Part shown: in pieces, positions 43,221-52,226 of the stretch | How positions within the stretch are numbered: position 1 is the stretch's first letter | Layout: every line of letters starts with the position of its first letter | Assembly: GCF_002237655.1 (NCBI RefSeq) | Contig: NZ_NOKT01000012.1 | Coordinates: 1-64,000 of the forward strand | Length of the DNA stretch: 64,000 nucleotides | Direction: 5' to 3' | Source: Streptomyces sp. XY006 | Lineage (GTDB): Bacteria > Actinomycetota > Actinomycetes > Streptomycetales > Streptomycetaceae | The notes under the pieces: generated by a model | Told to the model about the DNA's origin: nothing | Database searches by the model: none | What the model saw: only the letters and a program-made list of their open reading frames with translations | Position numbers and translations under genes: made by a program

Positions 43221-45641
43221 GTGGAGGGACGCGTACCGGAGGACCTGGCGGTGGTGGTCGACGCCGACCGGGCCGTCCTGGTGTGGAGCGACGGCGCACG
43301 CCGTCTGCTCGGACACGAGTCAGCAGAGATCGTGGGCAGGCCGGTCACGGAGCTGCTCGCCGCCGCCCTCCCCCCGTCCACGCGACGGCATGTGCGCGAC
43401 GGGCAGCCGTGGTCCGGCGAGGTCGCGCTGCGGCACCGGGACGGCGACCGGGTCGTGGTCCGGCTGCAGGGGACGCCGTTGCTGGACGCGGCCGGCGGGC
43501 GGCTGTGGCTGGTGACCGGCAGCGCCCCGGCCCACCTGGCCCGGCGCACCGGCCACCGGCCGAAGGCGCTGTGGGACCTCACGCTCTCCCAGCTCCCCGT
43601 GCCCGTGGCGGTCTACGACCGGCAGGCCCGGCTCGTCGCCGCGAACGAGATCATGACGCAGGTCATGGGCCGGACCGAGGAGGAGATGCGGGGCAGTACG
43701 CTGCGGGAGATCCAGCCCGGCCCGCCCTTCGAGGAGTACGACCGGCTGCAGCGGGAGGTGCTGCGCACCGGCGAGATGATCTTCCACGAGGACCACAGCC
43801 AGGCCCCGGGCGAGACCCGGCCGCACGCCTGGTCGATGTACCTGTCGCCGGTGAAGGACGAGGCCGGAGCCGTGCGGGGCATGTCCGCGACCGTCTTCGA
43901 CACCACGGAGCAGTACTGGGCCCGGCGGCGGCTGGCGGTGCTCAACGAGGCGAGTCTGCGGATCGGCACCACGCTGGACGTCACCCGGACGGCCGAGGAG
44001 CTCACCGAGGTGGCCGTCGGCGGGTTCGCGGATTTCGTCACCGTGGATCTGCTGGAGTCCGTGGCGCTGGGCGCGGAGCCGGGTCCGTTGCCGGCGGACA
44101 CGCCGGTCACCGTGCGGCGCACCGCGCAGCGGTCGGTGCTCGGGGGCTGCCCGGAGTCGGTGGTCGCCGCCGGGGAGGCGACCCGCTACCCGGTGGGGAC
44201 GCTCCCGCTGCGGACCCTGGCCGCGGGCCGGGCCACCCGGCGCCGGCCGGGCGATCCGGAGCTGCGCCAGTGGCTCAGGACGTCCCCGGCCCGTGCGGAG
44301 TCCATGACCCGGCACCTGATCCACTCGGTGATGATGGTGCCGCTGCGCGCCCGGGGCCTGACCCTGGGCCTGGTGCACTTCCTGCGGCACCGGACCCCGG
44401 AGCCGTTCAGCGAGGACGACCTGCTGCTCGCGGAGGAGATCGTCGCCCGTGCGGCGGTGAGCGTGGACAACGCGCGCCGCTACACGCGTGAGCGCCGCAC
44501 GGCGCTGGCGCTGCAGCGCAGCCTGCTGCCCGAGCGGCCTCCGCGGCTGGCGGCGCTGGAGGTCGCCTACCGCTACCTGCCGACCGGCTCCGGTCCCCCG
44601 CAGGCCGCGCCGGGAGCGGACATCGGCGGCGACTGGTTCGACGTCATCCCGCTCTCCGGCGCCCGGGTCGCCCTGGTCGTGGGCGACGTGGTGGGCCACG
44701 GCATCCAGGCGTCGGCCACGATGGGCCGGCTGCGGACCGCCGTGCGCACGCTCGCGGACGTGGACCTCGCGCCCGACGAGCTGCTCACCCAGCTGGACGA
44801 CCTCGTCATCCGGCTGGACCGGGAGGAGGGCCCGGAGACGCGCGGCGCCGAGGAGACGTCGGGGCAGATCGGCGCCACCTGTCTGTACGCCGTGTACGAC
44901 CCGGTGTCCCGGCGCTGCACCATGGCCCGCGCGGGACATCCGCCGCCCGCCCTGGTCACGCCCGGCGGCGACGTCCGCATCCTCGACCTGCCGGCCGGTC
45001 CGCCGCTCGGCCTCGGCGGGCTGCCGTTCGAATCCTCCGAGGTGCTGCTGGAGGAGGACAGCCTGCTCGCCCTCTACACCGACGGCCTGATCGAGGCGGC
45101 GGGCCGTGACGTCGAGGTGGGGGTCGCCCTGCTGCGCCGGGCGTTGAGCGACCCGGCCGACAGCCTGGAGGAGGCCTGCGACCGGGTGCTGCGCGCGGTG
45201 CCGGCCGGCCGTCCCGCCGACGACATCGTGCTCATGCTGGCCCGCACGGCCGTGCTCGGCGAGGAGCGGGTCCGCACCTGGCAACTGCCGCCCGAACCGG
45301 CGGCGGTGTCCCGGGCCCGCAAGATGGCGGGCGGCCAGCTGGCCGAATGGGGCCTGGCGGAGGCGGAGTTCGCCGCCGAGCTGATCGTCAGCGAGCTGGT
45401 CACCAACGCGCTGCGGTACGGCGGCGCCCCCATCGAGCTGCGGCTGATCCGCGACGCGACCCTCATCTGCGAGGTGTCCGACGGCAGCAGCAGCGCGCCG
45501 CATCTGCGCCGGGCGCGGGTCTTCGACGAGGGCGGACGCGGTCTGCTCCTGGTCGCCCAGCTCGCCGAGCGGTGGGGCAGCCGCCAGACGGCCACGGGCA
45601 AGACCATCTGGGCGGAGCTGCCCCTGTCCGACGGGGAGTGA
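43221..45641 (+). CDS. PAS-PAS-GAF-PP2C-HATPase regulator (SpoIIE/RsbU with fused RsbW-like domain)
   Basis: 806 residues, cytosolic. PAS about 8-105, a second PAS about 120-235 (QLPVPVAVYDRQARLVAANEIM), GAF about 245-420, SpoIIE phosphatase about 440-670 (GGDWFDVIPLSG, GDVVGHGIQAS, ADDIVLML), and an anti-sigma-type HATPase_c about 675-805 (ELIVSELVTNALRYGG, GGRGLLLVAQLAERWG). GGAGG precedes GTG 43221. Phosphatase and kinase functions in one chain would set the phosphorylation of an anti-sigma antagonist in both directions. No sigma or antagonist gene adjoins. Confidence 0.93.
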   Translation: MEGRVPEDLAVVVDADRAVLVWSDGARRLLGHESAEIVGRPVTELLAAALPPSTRRHVRDGQPWSGEVALRHRDGDRVVVRLQGTPLLDAAGGRLWLVTGSAPAHLARRTGHRPKALWDLTLSQLPVPVAVYDRQARLVAANEIMTQVMGRTEEEMRGSTLREIQPGPPFEEYDRLQREVLRTGEMIFHEDHSQAPGETRPHAWSMYLSPVKDEAGAVRGMSATVFDTTEQYWARRRLAVLNEASLRIGTTLDVTRTAEELTEVAVGGFADFVTVDLLESVALGAEPGPLPADTPVTVRRTAQRSVLGGCPESVVAAGEATRYPVGTLPLRTLAAGRATRRRPGDPELRQWLRTSPARAESMTRHLIHSVMMVPLRARGLTLGLVHFLRHRTPEPFSEDDLLLAEEIVARAAVSVDNARRYTRERRTALALQRSLLPERPPRLAALEVAYRYLPTGSGPPQAAPGADIGGDWFDVIPLSGARVALVVGDVVGHGIQASATMGRLRTAVRTLADVDLAPDELLTQLDDLVIRLDREEGPETRGAEETSGQIGATCLYAVYDPVSRRCTMARAGHPPPALVTPGGDVRILDLPAGPPLGLGGLPFESSEVLLEEDSLLALYTDGLIEAAGRDVEVGVALLRRALSDPADSLEEACDRVLRAVPAGRPADDIVLMLARTAVLGEERVRTWQLPPEPAAVSRARKMAGGQLAEWGLAEAEFAAELIVSELVTNALRYGGAPIELRLIRDATLICEVSDGSSSAPHLRRARVFDEGGRGLLLVAQLAERWGSRQTATGKTIWAELPLSDGE

Positions 45642-45919
45642 GCCGGGTCACGTCGTGTCGACGATGCCGCCGGTCACGGCGGTGGCCTCCCCGACGGTGT
45701 AACGAACGTCTACGCCTACTTCCACCCGCTCATGGCGGCCCTGCCCGTCCGTTCCACGGCATCCCGGCAGAACGCCGGGCCGGTGAGGTCGCCGGGCAGC
45801 AGCAGACAGCGCCTCCAGGCCGGGCCGCGCGGTGCGCCGGCGGAATGCCGGCAGGCACAGCGGGTACTCCGACGATCTTGCAATCTCCGGCCCCCGGGCC
45901 GGACGTCGGAAGGAGAGCC

Positions 45920-47233
45920 GTGTCGGACGAGACGGTCAAGAACATCTTCGTGATCGGGCTCGACGAGGCCAACGTGCCGACTCTGCGGCAGGTACCGGGA
46001 GCCGAACGGCTGCGCTTCCACCAGCTGCTGACCATCGAGGAACTCCAGGTCGGCGAGGTGCACCTGCCCACGCTGCTCGACAAGGCGCAGCGCGTGCTGG
46101 ACGGCTTCGACGGCAGCGTCGACGCGATCGTCGGCTACTGGGACTTCCCCGTCAGCACGCTCGTGCCGATCCTGAGCGAGCGCTACGGCACCCGCAGCAC
46201 CAGCCTGGAATCGGTCGTCAAGTGCGAGCACAAGTACTGGAGCCGGCTGGAGCAGCGCAAGGCCACCGACCGGCACCCGCGCTTCGGCCGGGTCGACCTG
46301 TCGGCCGATCCGCCCCGGCCGCCGGAGGGCGTGGCGTTCCCGATGTGGGTCAAGCCCGCCCTGTCCTACTCCTCCGAACTCGCCTTCGGCGTCGCCGACG
46401 AGGAGGAGTTCCACAAGGCCGTCGCCGAGATCCGGGAGGGCATCTCCCGGATCGGCCGGCCCTTCGAGCACATCCTGGAACGCATCGACGTGCCACCGGA
46501 GATGGACGGCGTCGGCGGCCGGGTCTGCCTCGCCGAGGAGTCGATGTCCGGCGTCCAGGTCGCCGTCGAGGGCTACGTCCACCAGGGCGAGGTGACCGTC
46601 TACGGCGTGCTGGACTCCATCAACTACCCGGACTCCTCCAGCTTCCTGCGCCACCAGTACCCCTCGATGCTGCCGCCACCGGTCGTCGCGCAGCTGCACG
46701 ACGTCAGCAAGCGCGTGATGCGGCAGATCGGCATGGACTCGGCGACCTTCAGCATCGAGTACTTCTACGACCCGCACACGCAGGAGATCAATCTGCTGGA
46801 GATCAACCCCCGGCACTCCCAGTCGCACGCGGAGCTGTTCCGCTACGTCGACGGCGTGCCCAACCACCACTGCATGGTGCGCCTCGCCCTCGGCGAGGAC
46901 CCGCGCATGCCGCAGGGCGAGGGCGAGTACGCGATGGCCGCCAAGTGGTACCACCGCTGGTTCACCGACGGCGTGGTGCGCCGGGTGCCGAGCCGTGAGG
47001 AGATCGACCGCGTCGAGCGGGAGACCCCGGGCGTGCGCATCGAGGTGATCCCCGAGGCGGGTGACCGGCTCTCCGACCTCCCCGGACAGGACAGTTACAG
47101 CTACGAGCTGGCGCACATCTACACCGGCGGGGCCGACGAGAAGGAGCTGCGGGAGAAGTTCGACCACTGCGTGGCCGCCCTGGGCCTCGTCTTCGAGGAC
47201 GCCCCGCCCGAGGCCGGCGCCACGCGGAAGTGA
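45920..47233 (+). CDS. ATP-grasp domain ligase of unknown substrate
   Basis: 437 residues. An N-terminal Rossmann-like domain (NIFVIGLDEANVPTLRQVPG) is followed by the ATP-grasp fold: KYWSRLEQRKATDR near 110, the ATP-binding Lys in MWVKPALSYSS near 145, and the metal ligands in LLEINPRHSQSHAELF near 295 (E and N). It resembles biotin-carboxylase-like ATP-grasp proteins that join a carboxylate to an amine or thiol. AAGGAGAG precedes GTG 45920. Only 7 bp separate it from the hydrolase, so they form an operon. No carrier, peptide or substrate gene is nearby. Confidence 0.88.
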   Translation: MSDETVKNIFVIGLDEANVPTLRQVPGAERLRFHQLLTIEELQVGEVHLPTLLDKAQRVLDGFDGSVDAIVGYWDFPVSTLVPILSERYGTRSTSLESVVKCEHKYWSRLEQRKATDRHPRFGRVDLSADPPRPPEGVAFPMWVKPALSYSSELAFGVADEEEFHKAVAEIREGISRIGRPFEHILERIDVPPEMDGVGGRVCLAEESMSGVQVAVEGYVHQGEVTVYGVLDSINYPDSSSFLRHQYPSMLPPPVVAQLHDVSKRVMRQIGMDSATFSIEYFYDPHTQEINLLEINPRHSQSHAELFRYVDGVPNHHCMVRLALGEDPRMPQGEGEYAMAAKWYHRWFTDGVVRRVPSREEIDRVERETPGVRIEVIPEAGDRLSDLPGQDSYSYELAHIYTGGADEKELREKFDHCVAALGLVFEDAPPEAGATRK

Positions 47234-47240
47234 GGAGCAC

Positions 47241-49298
47241 GTGGGTTCCATGCGTTACGTGACCAACCTGCCGTACGCGACCAAGGAGGAGGAGCACGTC
47301 ACGATCCCGATGTCCGACGGGGTCCGGCTCTCCGCGCGCATCTGGCGCCCCACCTCCTCCGACACCGAGCCGGTGCCGGCGGTGCTGGAGTACATCCCGT
47401 ACCGCAAGCGCGACCTGACGGCCGTACGGGACTCGATCCACCACCCCTACCTCGCCGGGCACGGCTACGCCTGTGTCCGGGTCGACCTGCGCGGCACCGG
47501 CGACTCGGAGGGCGTGCTGCGCGACGAGTACCTGGAGCGGGAGCAGGCCGACGCCGAGGAGGTGCTGGCCTGGCTGGCGGAGCAGCCGTGGTGCGACGGC
47601 GGCACGGGCATGATGGGCATCTCCTGGGGCGCGTTCGCGGCGCTGCAGGTGGCGGCCCGCCGGCCGCCGAGCCTGAAGGCCATCGCCATCGCCTCCTTCA
47701 CCGACGACCGGCACGCCGACGACATGCACTACATGGGCGGCGCGCTGCTGTCGGACAACCTCGCCGAGGCGGGCACCATGTTCGCCTACGGCACCTGCCC
47801 GCCCGACCCGGCCGTGGTGGGCGAGCGCTGGCGCGAGATGTGGCACGAGCGGCTGGAGCAGACCGAGCCGTGGGTGCTGCCGTGGCTGCGCCACCAGCGC
47901 CGCGACGACTACTGGCGGCACGCCTCCGTGTGCGAGGACTACTCCGCCGTGCGCTGCCCGGTGCTGGCCTCCAGCGGCTGGGCGGACGGCTACTCCAACG
48001 CCGTGACCCGGCTGCTGGGCCACCTGGACGTGCCCCGCAAGGGCCTGATCGGCCCGTGGTCGCACAAGTTCCCGCACCTCGGGGAGCCCGGCCCGGCGAT
48101 CGGCTACCTCCAGGAACTGGTGCGGTGGTGGGACCACTGGCTCAAGGGCGTCGACAACGGCGTCATGGACGGGCCCATGCTGCGGACCTGGATGCAGGAC
48201 AGCGTGCCGCCCTCCACCTCCTACGAGGAGCGGCCGGGCCGCTGGGTCGGCGAGCCGCACTGGCCTTCCCCGCACATCCGCCAGGTGACGCACCCGCTGA
48301 CCCGGCACACGATCGGGCCGCCGCGGGACCCGGACGGCACCGGCCCGGACGGGGACGGCGACGGGGAGGCGATGACCGTGCGGTCGCCGCTGTCCGTGGG
48401 CCAGTTCGCGGGCAAGTGGGCCTCCTACAACGCTCCCCCGGACCTGCCGTACGACCAGCGGGAGGAGGACGGCGGCTCCCTGGTCTTCGACAGCGAGCCG
48501 CTGACCGAGCAGTTGGAGATCCTCGGCTCGCCGACCGTGGAACTCGACCTGTCGGTCAGCGAGCCGGTCGCGATGGTGGCCGCGCGGCTGTCCGACGTGA
48601 GTCCCGACGGCGCCGCGACGCGCGTGTCGTACGGCATCCTCAATCTCACCCGCCGCGACAGCACGGAGTCCCCCGAGCCGCTGGAGCCCGGCCGGCGCTA
48701 TCGGGCGACCATTCCGCTGAACGGCGTGGCGCAGGCGTTCCCGCCGGGGCACCGCGTGCGGCTCTCGCTGTCCACGTCGTACTGGCCGCTGGCCTGGCCG
48801 CCGCCGAAGCCGGCGCTGCTCAGCGTGTACGAGCGGTCCAGCACGCTCACGCTGCCGGTGCGGCCGGTCGACGAGCCCGACGAGGTGCCGTCGTCGCCGT
48901 TCGGGGAGCCGGAGGGCACTCCCCCGCTCGAGACGCGTCAGCTGACGCCGCCCGAGGAGCGCTGGGAGGTCAAGCGCGACCTGGTCGGCTACCAGGCCGA
49001 GCTGGACATCGTGAAGGACCGGGGCACGGTCCGCTTCGAGGACACCGGCATCGAGGCCGGCCGCCGGGCCCACGAGCGGTACACGGCCGTCGCCGACGAC
49101 TTCACCTCGGCCGCGGGCGAGTCCACATGGACGATGGCGTTCCGGCGGGACGACTGGGACGTGCGGGTGGTGACCCGTACGCGGCTCAGCTGCGACGAGA
49201 CGGACTTCTTCGTCGACGCGACGCTGGACGCGTACGAGGCGGACCGCCGGGTGTTCTCCCGCACCTGGAACGAGAAGGTGCCGCGCGACCTGTTGTAG
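47241..49298 (+). CDS. CocE/NonD (S15 peptidase-like) hydrolase
   Basis: 685 residues. An alpha/beta-hydrolase domain (about 20-290) has nucleophile S128 in GISWGAF, Asp in SSGWADGYSNAV and His in GPWSHKFPHL. A C-terminal jelly roll follows (X-Pro dipeptidyl-peptidase C-domain, about 370-600). The family cleaves esters or X-Pro peptides (CocE cocaine esterase, NonD). No signal peptide. GTG 47241 has GAGGAG close by, while ATG 47250 is an equally possible start. Paired with the ATP-grasp ligase upstream. Confidence 0.9.
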   Translation: MGSMRYVTNLPYATKEEEHVTIPMSDGVRLSARIWRPTSSDTEPVPAVLEYIPYRKRDLTAVRDSIHHPYLAGHGYACVRVDLRGTGDSEGVLRDEYLEREQADAEEVLAWLAEQPWCDGGTGMMGISWGAFAALQVAARRPPSLKAIAIASFTDDRHADDMHYMGGALLSDNLAEAGTMFAYGTCPPDPAVVGERWREMWHERLEQTEPWVLPWLRHQRRDDYWRHASVCEDYSAVRCPVLASSGWADGYSNAVTRLLGHLDVPRKGLIGPWSHKFPHLGEPGPAIGYLQELVRWWDHWLKGVDNGVMDGPMLRTWMQDSVPPSTSYEERPGRWVGEPHWPSPHIRQVTHPLTRHTIGPPRDPDGTGPDGDGDGEAMTVRSPLSVGQFAGKWASYNAPPDLPYDQREEDGGSLVFDSEPLTEQLEILGSPTVELDLSVSEPVAMVAARLSDVSPDGAATRVSYGILNLTRRDSTESPEPLEPGRRYRATIPLNGVAQAFPPGHRVRLSLSTSYWPLAWPPPKPALLSVYERSSTLTLPVRPVDEPDEVPSSPFGEPEGTPPLETRQLTPPEERWEVKRDLVGYQAELDIVKDRGTVRFEDTGIEAGRRAHERYTAVADDFTSAAGESTWTMAFRRDDWDVRVVTRTRLSCDETDFFVDATLDAYEADRRVFSRTWNEKVPRDLL

Positions 49299-49383
49299 GA
49301 GTTCCGGCGTCCGCGCCGGTCCGATCCGGGCCGCCAGGAGGTACGTTCGTCGCAGCGGTCGCCGGCCCGGACTGGAGGAACGC

Positions 49384-49794
49384 ATGACCACGCGCACGGC
49401 ACGTGTCGAACTGACGCCCGCGGCGGAGGAGTTGCTGCGGCGGCTGACCGGGGCGCACGGCCCGGTGATGTTCCACCAGTCCGGCGGCTGCTGCGACGGC
49501 AGCGCGCCGATGTGCTACCCGCGCGGCGAGTTCCGGGTCGGCGCCTCGGACGTCCTGCTGGGGCACGTCGCCGGGGACGTCCCGTTCTGGATGAGCGCGG
49601 ACCAGTACCGCTACTGGTCGCACACCCACCTCACGGTGGACGTCGTCCCCGGCCGCGGCAGCGGCTTCTCCCTGGAGGCCCCGGAGGGCGTCCGCTTCCT
49701 GCTCCGCTCCCGCCTCCTCACGGACGAGGAACTACGCCGAGTGGACGCGGAGCCGCCACTGCCCACGGGAGCGGACGTGGCGGACGGGGTGTAG
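49384..49794 (+). CDS. DUF779 family protein
   Basis: 136 residues. GPVMFHQSGGCCDGSAPMCYP near 25-45 with three Cys is the DUF779 signature, followed by FWMSADQYRYWSHTHLTVDVVPGRGSGFSLEAP. Members usually sit beside ExaC-type aldehyde dehydrogenases and may act with them. Here the only such dehydrogenase in the window is 38 kb away. Cys and His residues suggest metal binding (inference). Confidence 0.9.
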   Translation: MTTRTARVELTPAAEELLRRLTGAHGPVMFHQSGGCCDGSAPMCYPRGEFRVGASDVLLGHVAGDVPFWMSADQYRYWSHTHLTVDVVPGRGSGFSLEAPEGVRFLLRSRLLTDEELRRVDAEPPLPTGADVADGV

Positions 49795-49848
49795 GCGACC
49801 GGGGCAGAACCGTTTATGGCCCTGGAGAAGCGCGCCTGCCCTGTCGAG

Positions 49849-49869
49849 GCGGACCTCCTGTAGGTCCGC
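49849..49869. terminator. small stem-loop after the DUF779 gene
   Basis: GCGGACCT (49849-49856) pairs with AGGTCCGC (49862-49869) around CCTGT, 55 bp after the DUF779 stop and 55 bp before the GNAT start. Confidence 0.6.
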
Positions 49870-49923
49870 TCCCCTGATCACGGTCACGGATCACTGGCAC
49901 GGGCGTGCGATAGGTTGCCGGTC

Positions 49924-50496
49924 ATGACCGGACTCGGGCCCGTCGCCTGGCCACTTGACCCGATCAGGACCGAACGGCTCGTGCTCCGCGCCTCCGAGGC
50001 CCACGACCGTGCGGCGTTCATCGAGCTGTTCGCCTCGCCCGAGGTGGGGACGTACCTCGGCGGCCCCCGGCCCCGTGCCGAACTCGAGCGCCTCGTACCG
50101 GAGATACCCGGCCGGCGCCCCGGCGTCTTCGTGGTCGATCTCGGCGGGGAGATGATCGGCACGGTCTCGATCAAGCGGCGCGAAGCGGATCGCCCGGGCC
50201 GCTTGAGCCCGCAGGGCGGTGAGGCCGAGCTCGGTTACATGTTCCTGCCGCGGTCCTGGGGGCGCGGGTACGCCGCCGAGGCGTGCGCGGCGGCGCTGGA
50301 CTGGTGTGCCGGCGCGCTGCCGGGTGAGCCGGTCGTGCTGTGCACCCAGACCGCCAACCTCCCCTCGATGCGCCTCGCGGCCAAGCTGCGGTTCCGTGAG
50401 GTGGAGCGCTTCGAGGAGTTCGGCGCCGAGCAGTGGTTCGGCGTGAGGTACCCGACGCGGGGACCGCGGATAAATGAACGCCCTGAGCCTTCCTAG
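49924..50496 (+). CDS. GNAT-family N-acetyltransferase (RimJ/RimL-like)
   Basis: 190 residues: RTERLVLRASEAHDRAAFIELFASPEV at the start, ELGYMFLPRSWGRGYAAEACAAALDW (acetyl-CoA-binding Q/RxxGxG/A loop as RSWGRGYA), and TANLPSMRLAAKLRFREVERFEEFG near the end. The layout is the Acetyltransf_3 type that modifies protein N-termini or small amines. ATG 49924 is preferred over the TTG at 49915. Confidence 0.9.
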   Translation: MTGLGPVAWPLDPIRTERLVLRASEAHDRAAFIELFASPEVGTYLGGPRPRAELERLVPEIPGRRPGVFVVDLGGEMIGTVSIKRREADRPGRLSPQGGEAELGYMFLPRSWGRGYAAEACAAALDWCAGALPGEPVVLCTQTANLPSMRLAAKLRFREVERFEEFGAEQWFGVRYPTRGPRINERPEPS

Positions 50497-50741
50497 GGAA
50501 AAGACACCGGGACACCTGGAACTCCGGGATGAATGGAGTTTCTCGAGTGGTGGGAGGGGATCGGATGGTGTGGCGTGCTTCGGAAGTGATGCGTTCAGCG
50601 CTTCTCCGTGCACCTGTGCGCCCCCCTGGAGAAACCGTTCATCAAGTCGGCGGCCCGCGTGAACTGGGCAGGAGACGGTGCAAGTGCCATGTACGTGTAA
50701 CGGCACCGTATTTTCTGGCCGACCGAAGCAGGTGGTATGCG

Positions 50742-52226
50742 ATGAACAGCCGCGTTCCGAATCCGGCACCCACATGGACAGTTGGCACTGCTCCAGGCAT
50801 ATTCCCATCCATCGGCCACGGTATCGCCTTGTTCCGCCGGCCGCTGGATTTCCTGAATTCTCTTCCCGCGCAGGGTGATCTGGTCGGGATACGCCTCGGC
50901 CCCCAGCGCGCGTGGATGGTGTGTCACCCGGAGCTGGTCCACCGCATGCTCCGGGACAGCCGCACGTTCGACAAGGGCGGGCCGCAGTACGAGAGGCTGC
51001 GGGCCCTGATGGGCGGCGGCGTCGTCACCTGCCCCCACTCCGAGCACCGCAGGCAGCGCCGGCTGCTGCAACCCCCTTTCCGTCCGGCCGCCGTCGCCGG
51101 GCACACGGACCTGATGGCCGAGGAGGCGGCGTCGCTGTGCCGTGACTGGCAGGACGGGCAGCGGGTCGACGTCAGCGCGGCGATGCTGGGCCTGACGACA
51201 CGGCTGATCAGCCGCGTCCTGCTGTCCGACGCGCTCGGCCCGGCCGCCGCCGACGAGGTGCGGCGCTGTCTCGCCGTCATCGTCCGCGGCCTGTTCGTCC
51301 GCACGGTCGTCCCGGTCGACGCGCTGTTCCGCCTTCCCACCCCCGCCAACCGCCGCTACCGGCGGGCCGTGCAGCGCACCCACGAGCTCGTCGACGCGGC
51401 GATCGCGCAGCGCCGCCGCGGGGCTGCCCGCGAGGATCTGCTGGGGCTCCTGCTCGCGGCCGCCGACCGGGACGGCGAGGAGACGCCGGTCACCGACCAG
51501 GAGATCCACGACCAGTTGGTGTCACTGCTGCTGACCGGGTCCGAGAGCCCTTCGATGTGCCTCGCCTCCACCTTCGCCCTGCTGGCCCGGCACCCGGAGG
51601 CGGAGCGGCGGCTGCACGCCGAGGTGGACTCCGTCCTCGCCGGGCGCTTACCGGAGGCCGGTGACCTGCCGCGCCTGGTCTACACCCGGGCCGTCCTCAC
51701 CGAGACGCTGCGTCACTCACCGCCCGGCTGGCTCTTCACGCGCGTCACGACCCGGGACACGGAGCTCGCCGGACGCCGTCTGCCGCGCGGGACCACCGTC
51801 CTGTACAGCCCTTATCTGCTGCATCATGACGCGACGTCGTTCCCCGAGCCGGAGCGGTTCCGGCCCGAGCGCTGGCTGGAGGGCGAGGCCGCGGCGGGTC
51901 CGCACGGGGCTCTGATCCCGTTCGCCGCGGGCAGCCGCAAGTGCATCGGCGACCTGTTCTCCCTGGCCGAGATGACGGTGGCCCTCGCGACCCTCGCCGG
52001 CCGCTGGCGGCTGCGCCATCCGCCCGGGCCCGTCGCTCCCCCGCGCCCCGGGGCGACACTGGGCCCGCGGTCCCTGACGATGATCTGCGCACCGCGGGAC
52101 CGGGCAGCGGGCGGTACGGCCGTACGGGCCGCCGCCCTGGCACCCGGCGCCCCGGCCGCCCCGGCCGTCGCCTCGGCGGCGGGAGAGACCCGGAGGGACG
52201 GTGAGCAGGATGTCCACCACGCATGA
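50742..52226 (+). CDS. cytochrome P450 coupled to a terpene synthase
   Basis: 494 residues. I-helix LTGSESPS (in place of the usual AGxET), ETLR (ExxR), PERFRPERW, and the heme loop FAAGSRKCIG with ligand C401 are present. Overall it resembles CYP170-type sesquiterpene oxidases (ALFRRPLDFL, LGPQRAWMVCHPEL, RRQRRLLQPPFR), though it is not close enough to name. About 60 Ala/Pro-rich residues trail the C-terminus. It overlaps the terpene synthase start by 26 bp. The likely role is oxidation of the terpene made by its partner (inference). AGGTGG lies upstream of ATG 50742. Confidence 0.92.
   Translation: MNSRVPNPAPTWTVGTAPGIFPSIGHGIALFRRPLDFLNSLPAQGDLVGIRLGPQRAWMVCHPELVHRMLRDSRTFDKGGPQYERLRALMGGGVVTCPHSEHRRQRRLLQPPFRPAAVAGHTDLMAEEAASLCRDWQDGQRVDVSAAMLGLTTRLISRVLLSDALGPAAADEVRRCLAVIVRGLFVRTVVPVDALFRLPTPANRRYRRAVQRTHELVDAAIAQRRRGAAREDLLGLLLAAADRDGEETPVTDQEIHDQLVSLLLTGSESPSMCLASTFALLARHPEAERRLHAEVDSVLAGRLPEAGDLPRLVYTRAVLTETLRHSPPGWLFTRVTTRDTELAGRRLPRGTTVLYSPYLLHHDATSFPEPERFRPERWLEGEAAAGPHGALIPFAAGSRKCIGDLFSLAEMTVALATLAGRWRLRHPPGPVAPPRPGATLGPRSLTMICAPRDRAAGGTAVRAAALAPGAPAAPAVASAAGETRRDGEQDVHHA

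Noticed and set aside
45642..45919. Possible small gene in the 278-bp gap before the ATP-grasp gene (ATG near 45732)
   Set aside because: The 73-codon frame has no recognisable motif or Shine-Dalgarno and overlaps the likely promoter of the ATP-grasp gene.
50497..50741. Upstream extension of the P450 frame (start near 50529)
   Set aside because: The added 71 residues resemble no P450 N-terminus, while ATG 50742 has an AGGTGG site and leads straight into the conserved region.
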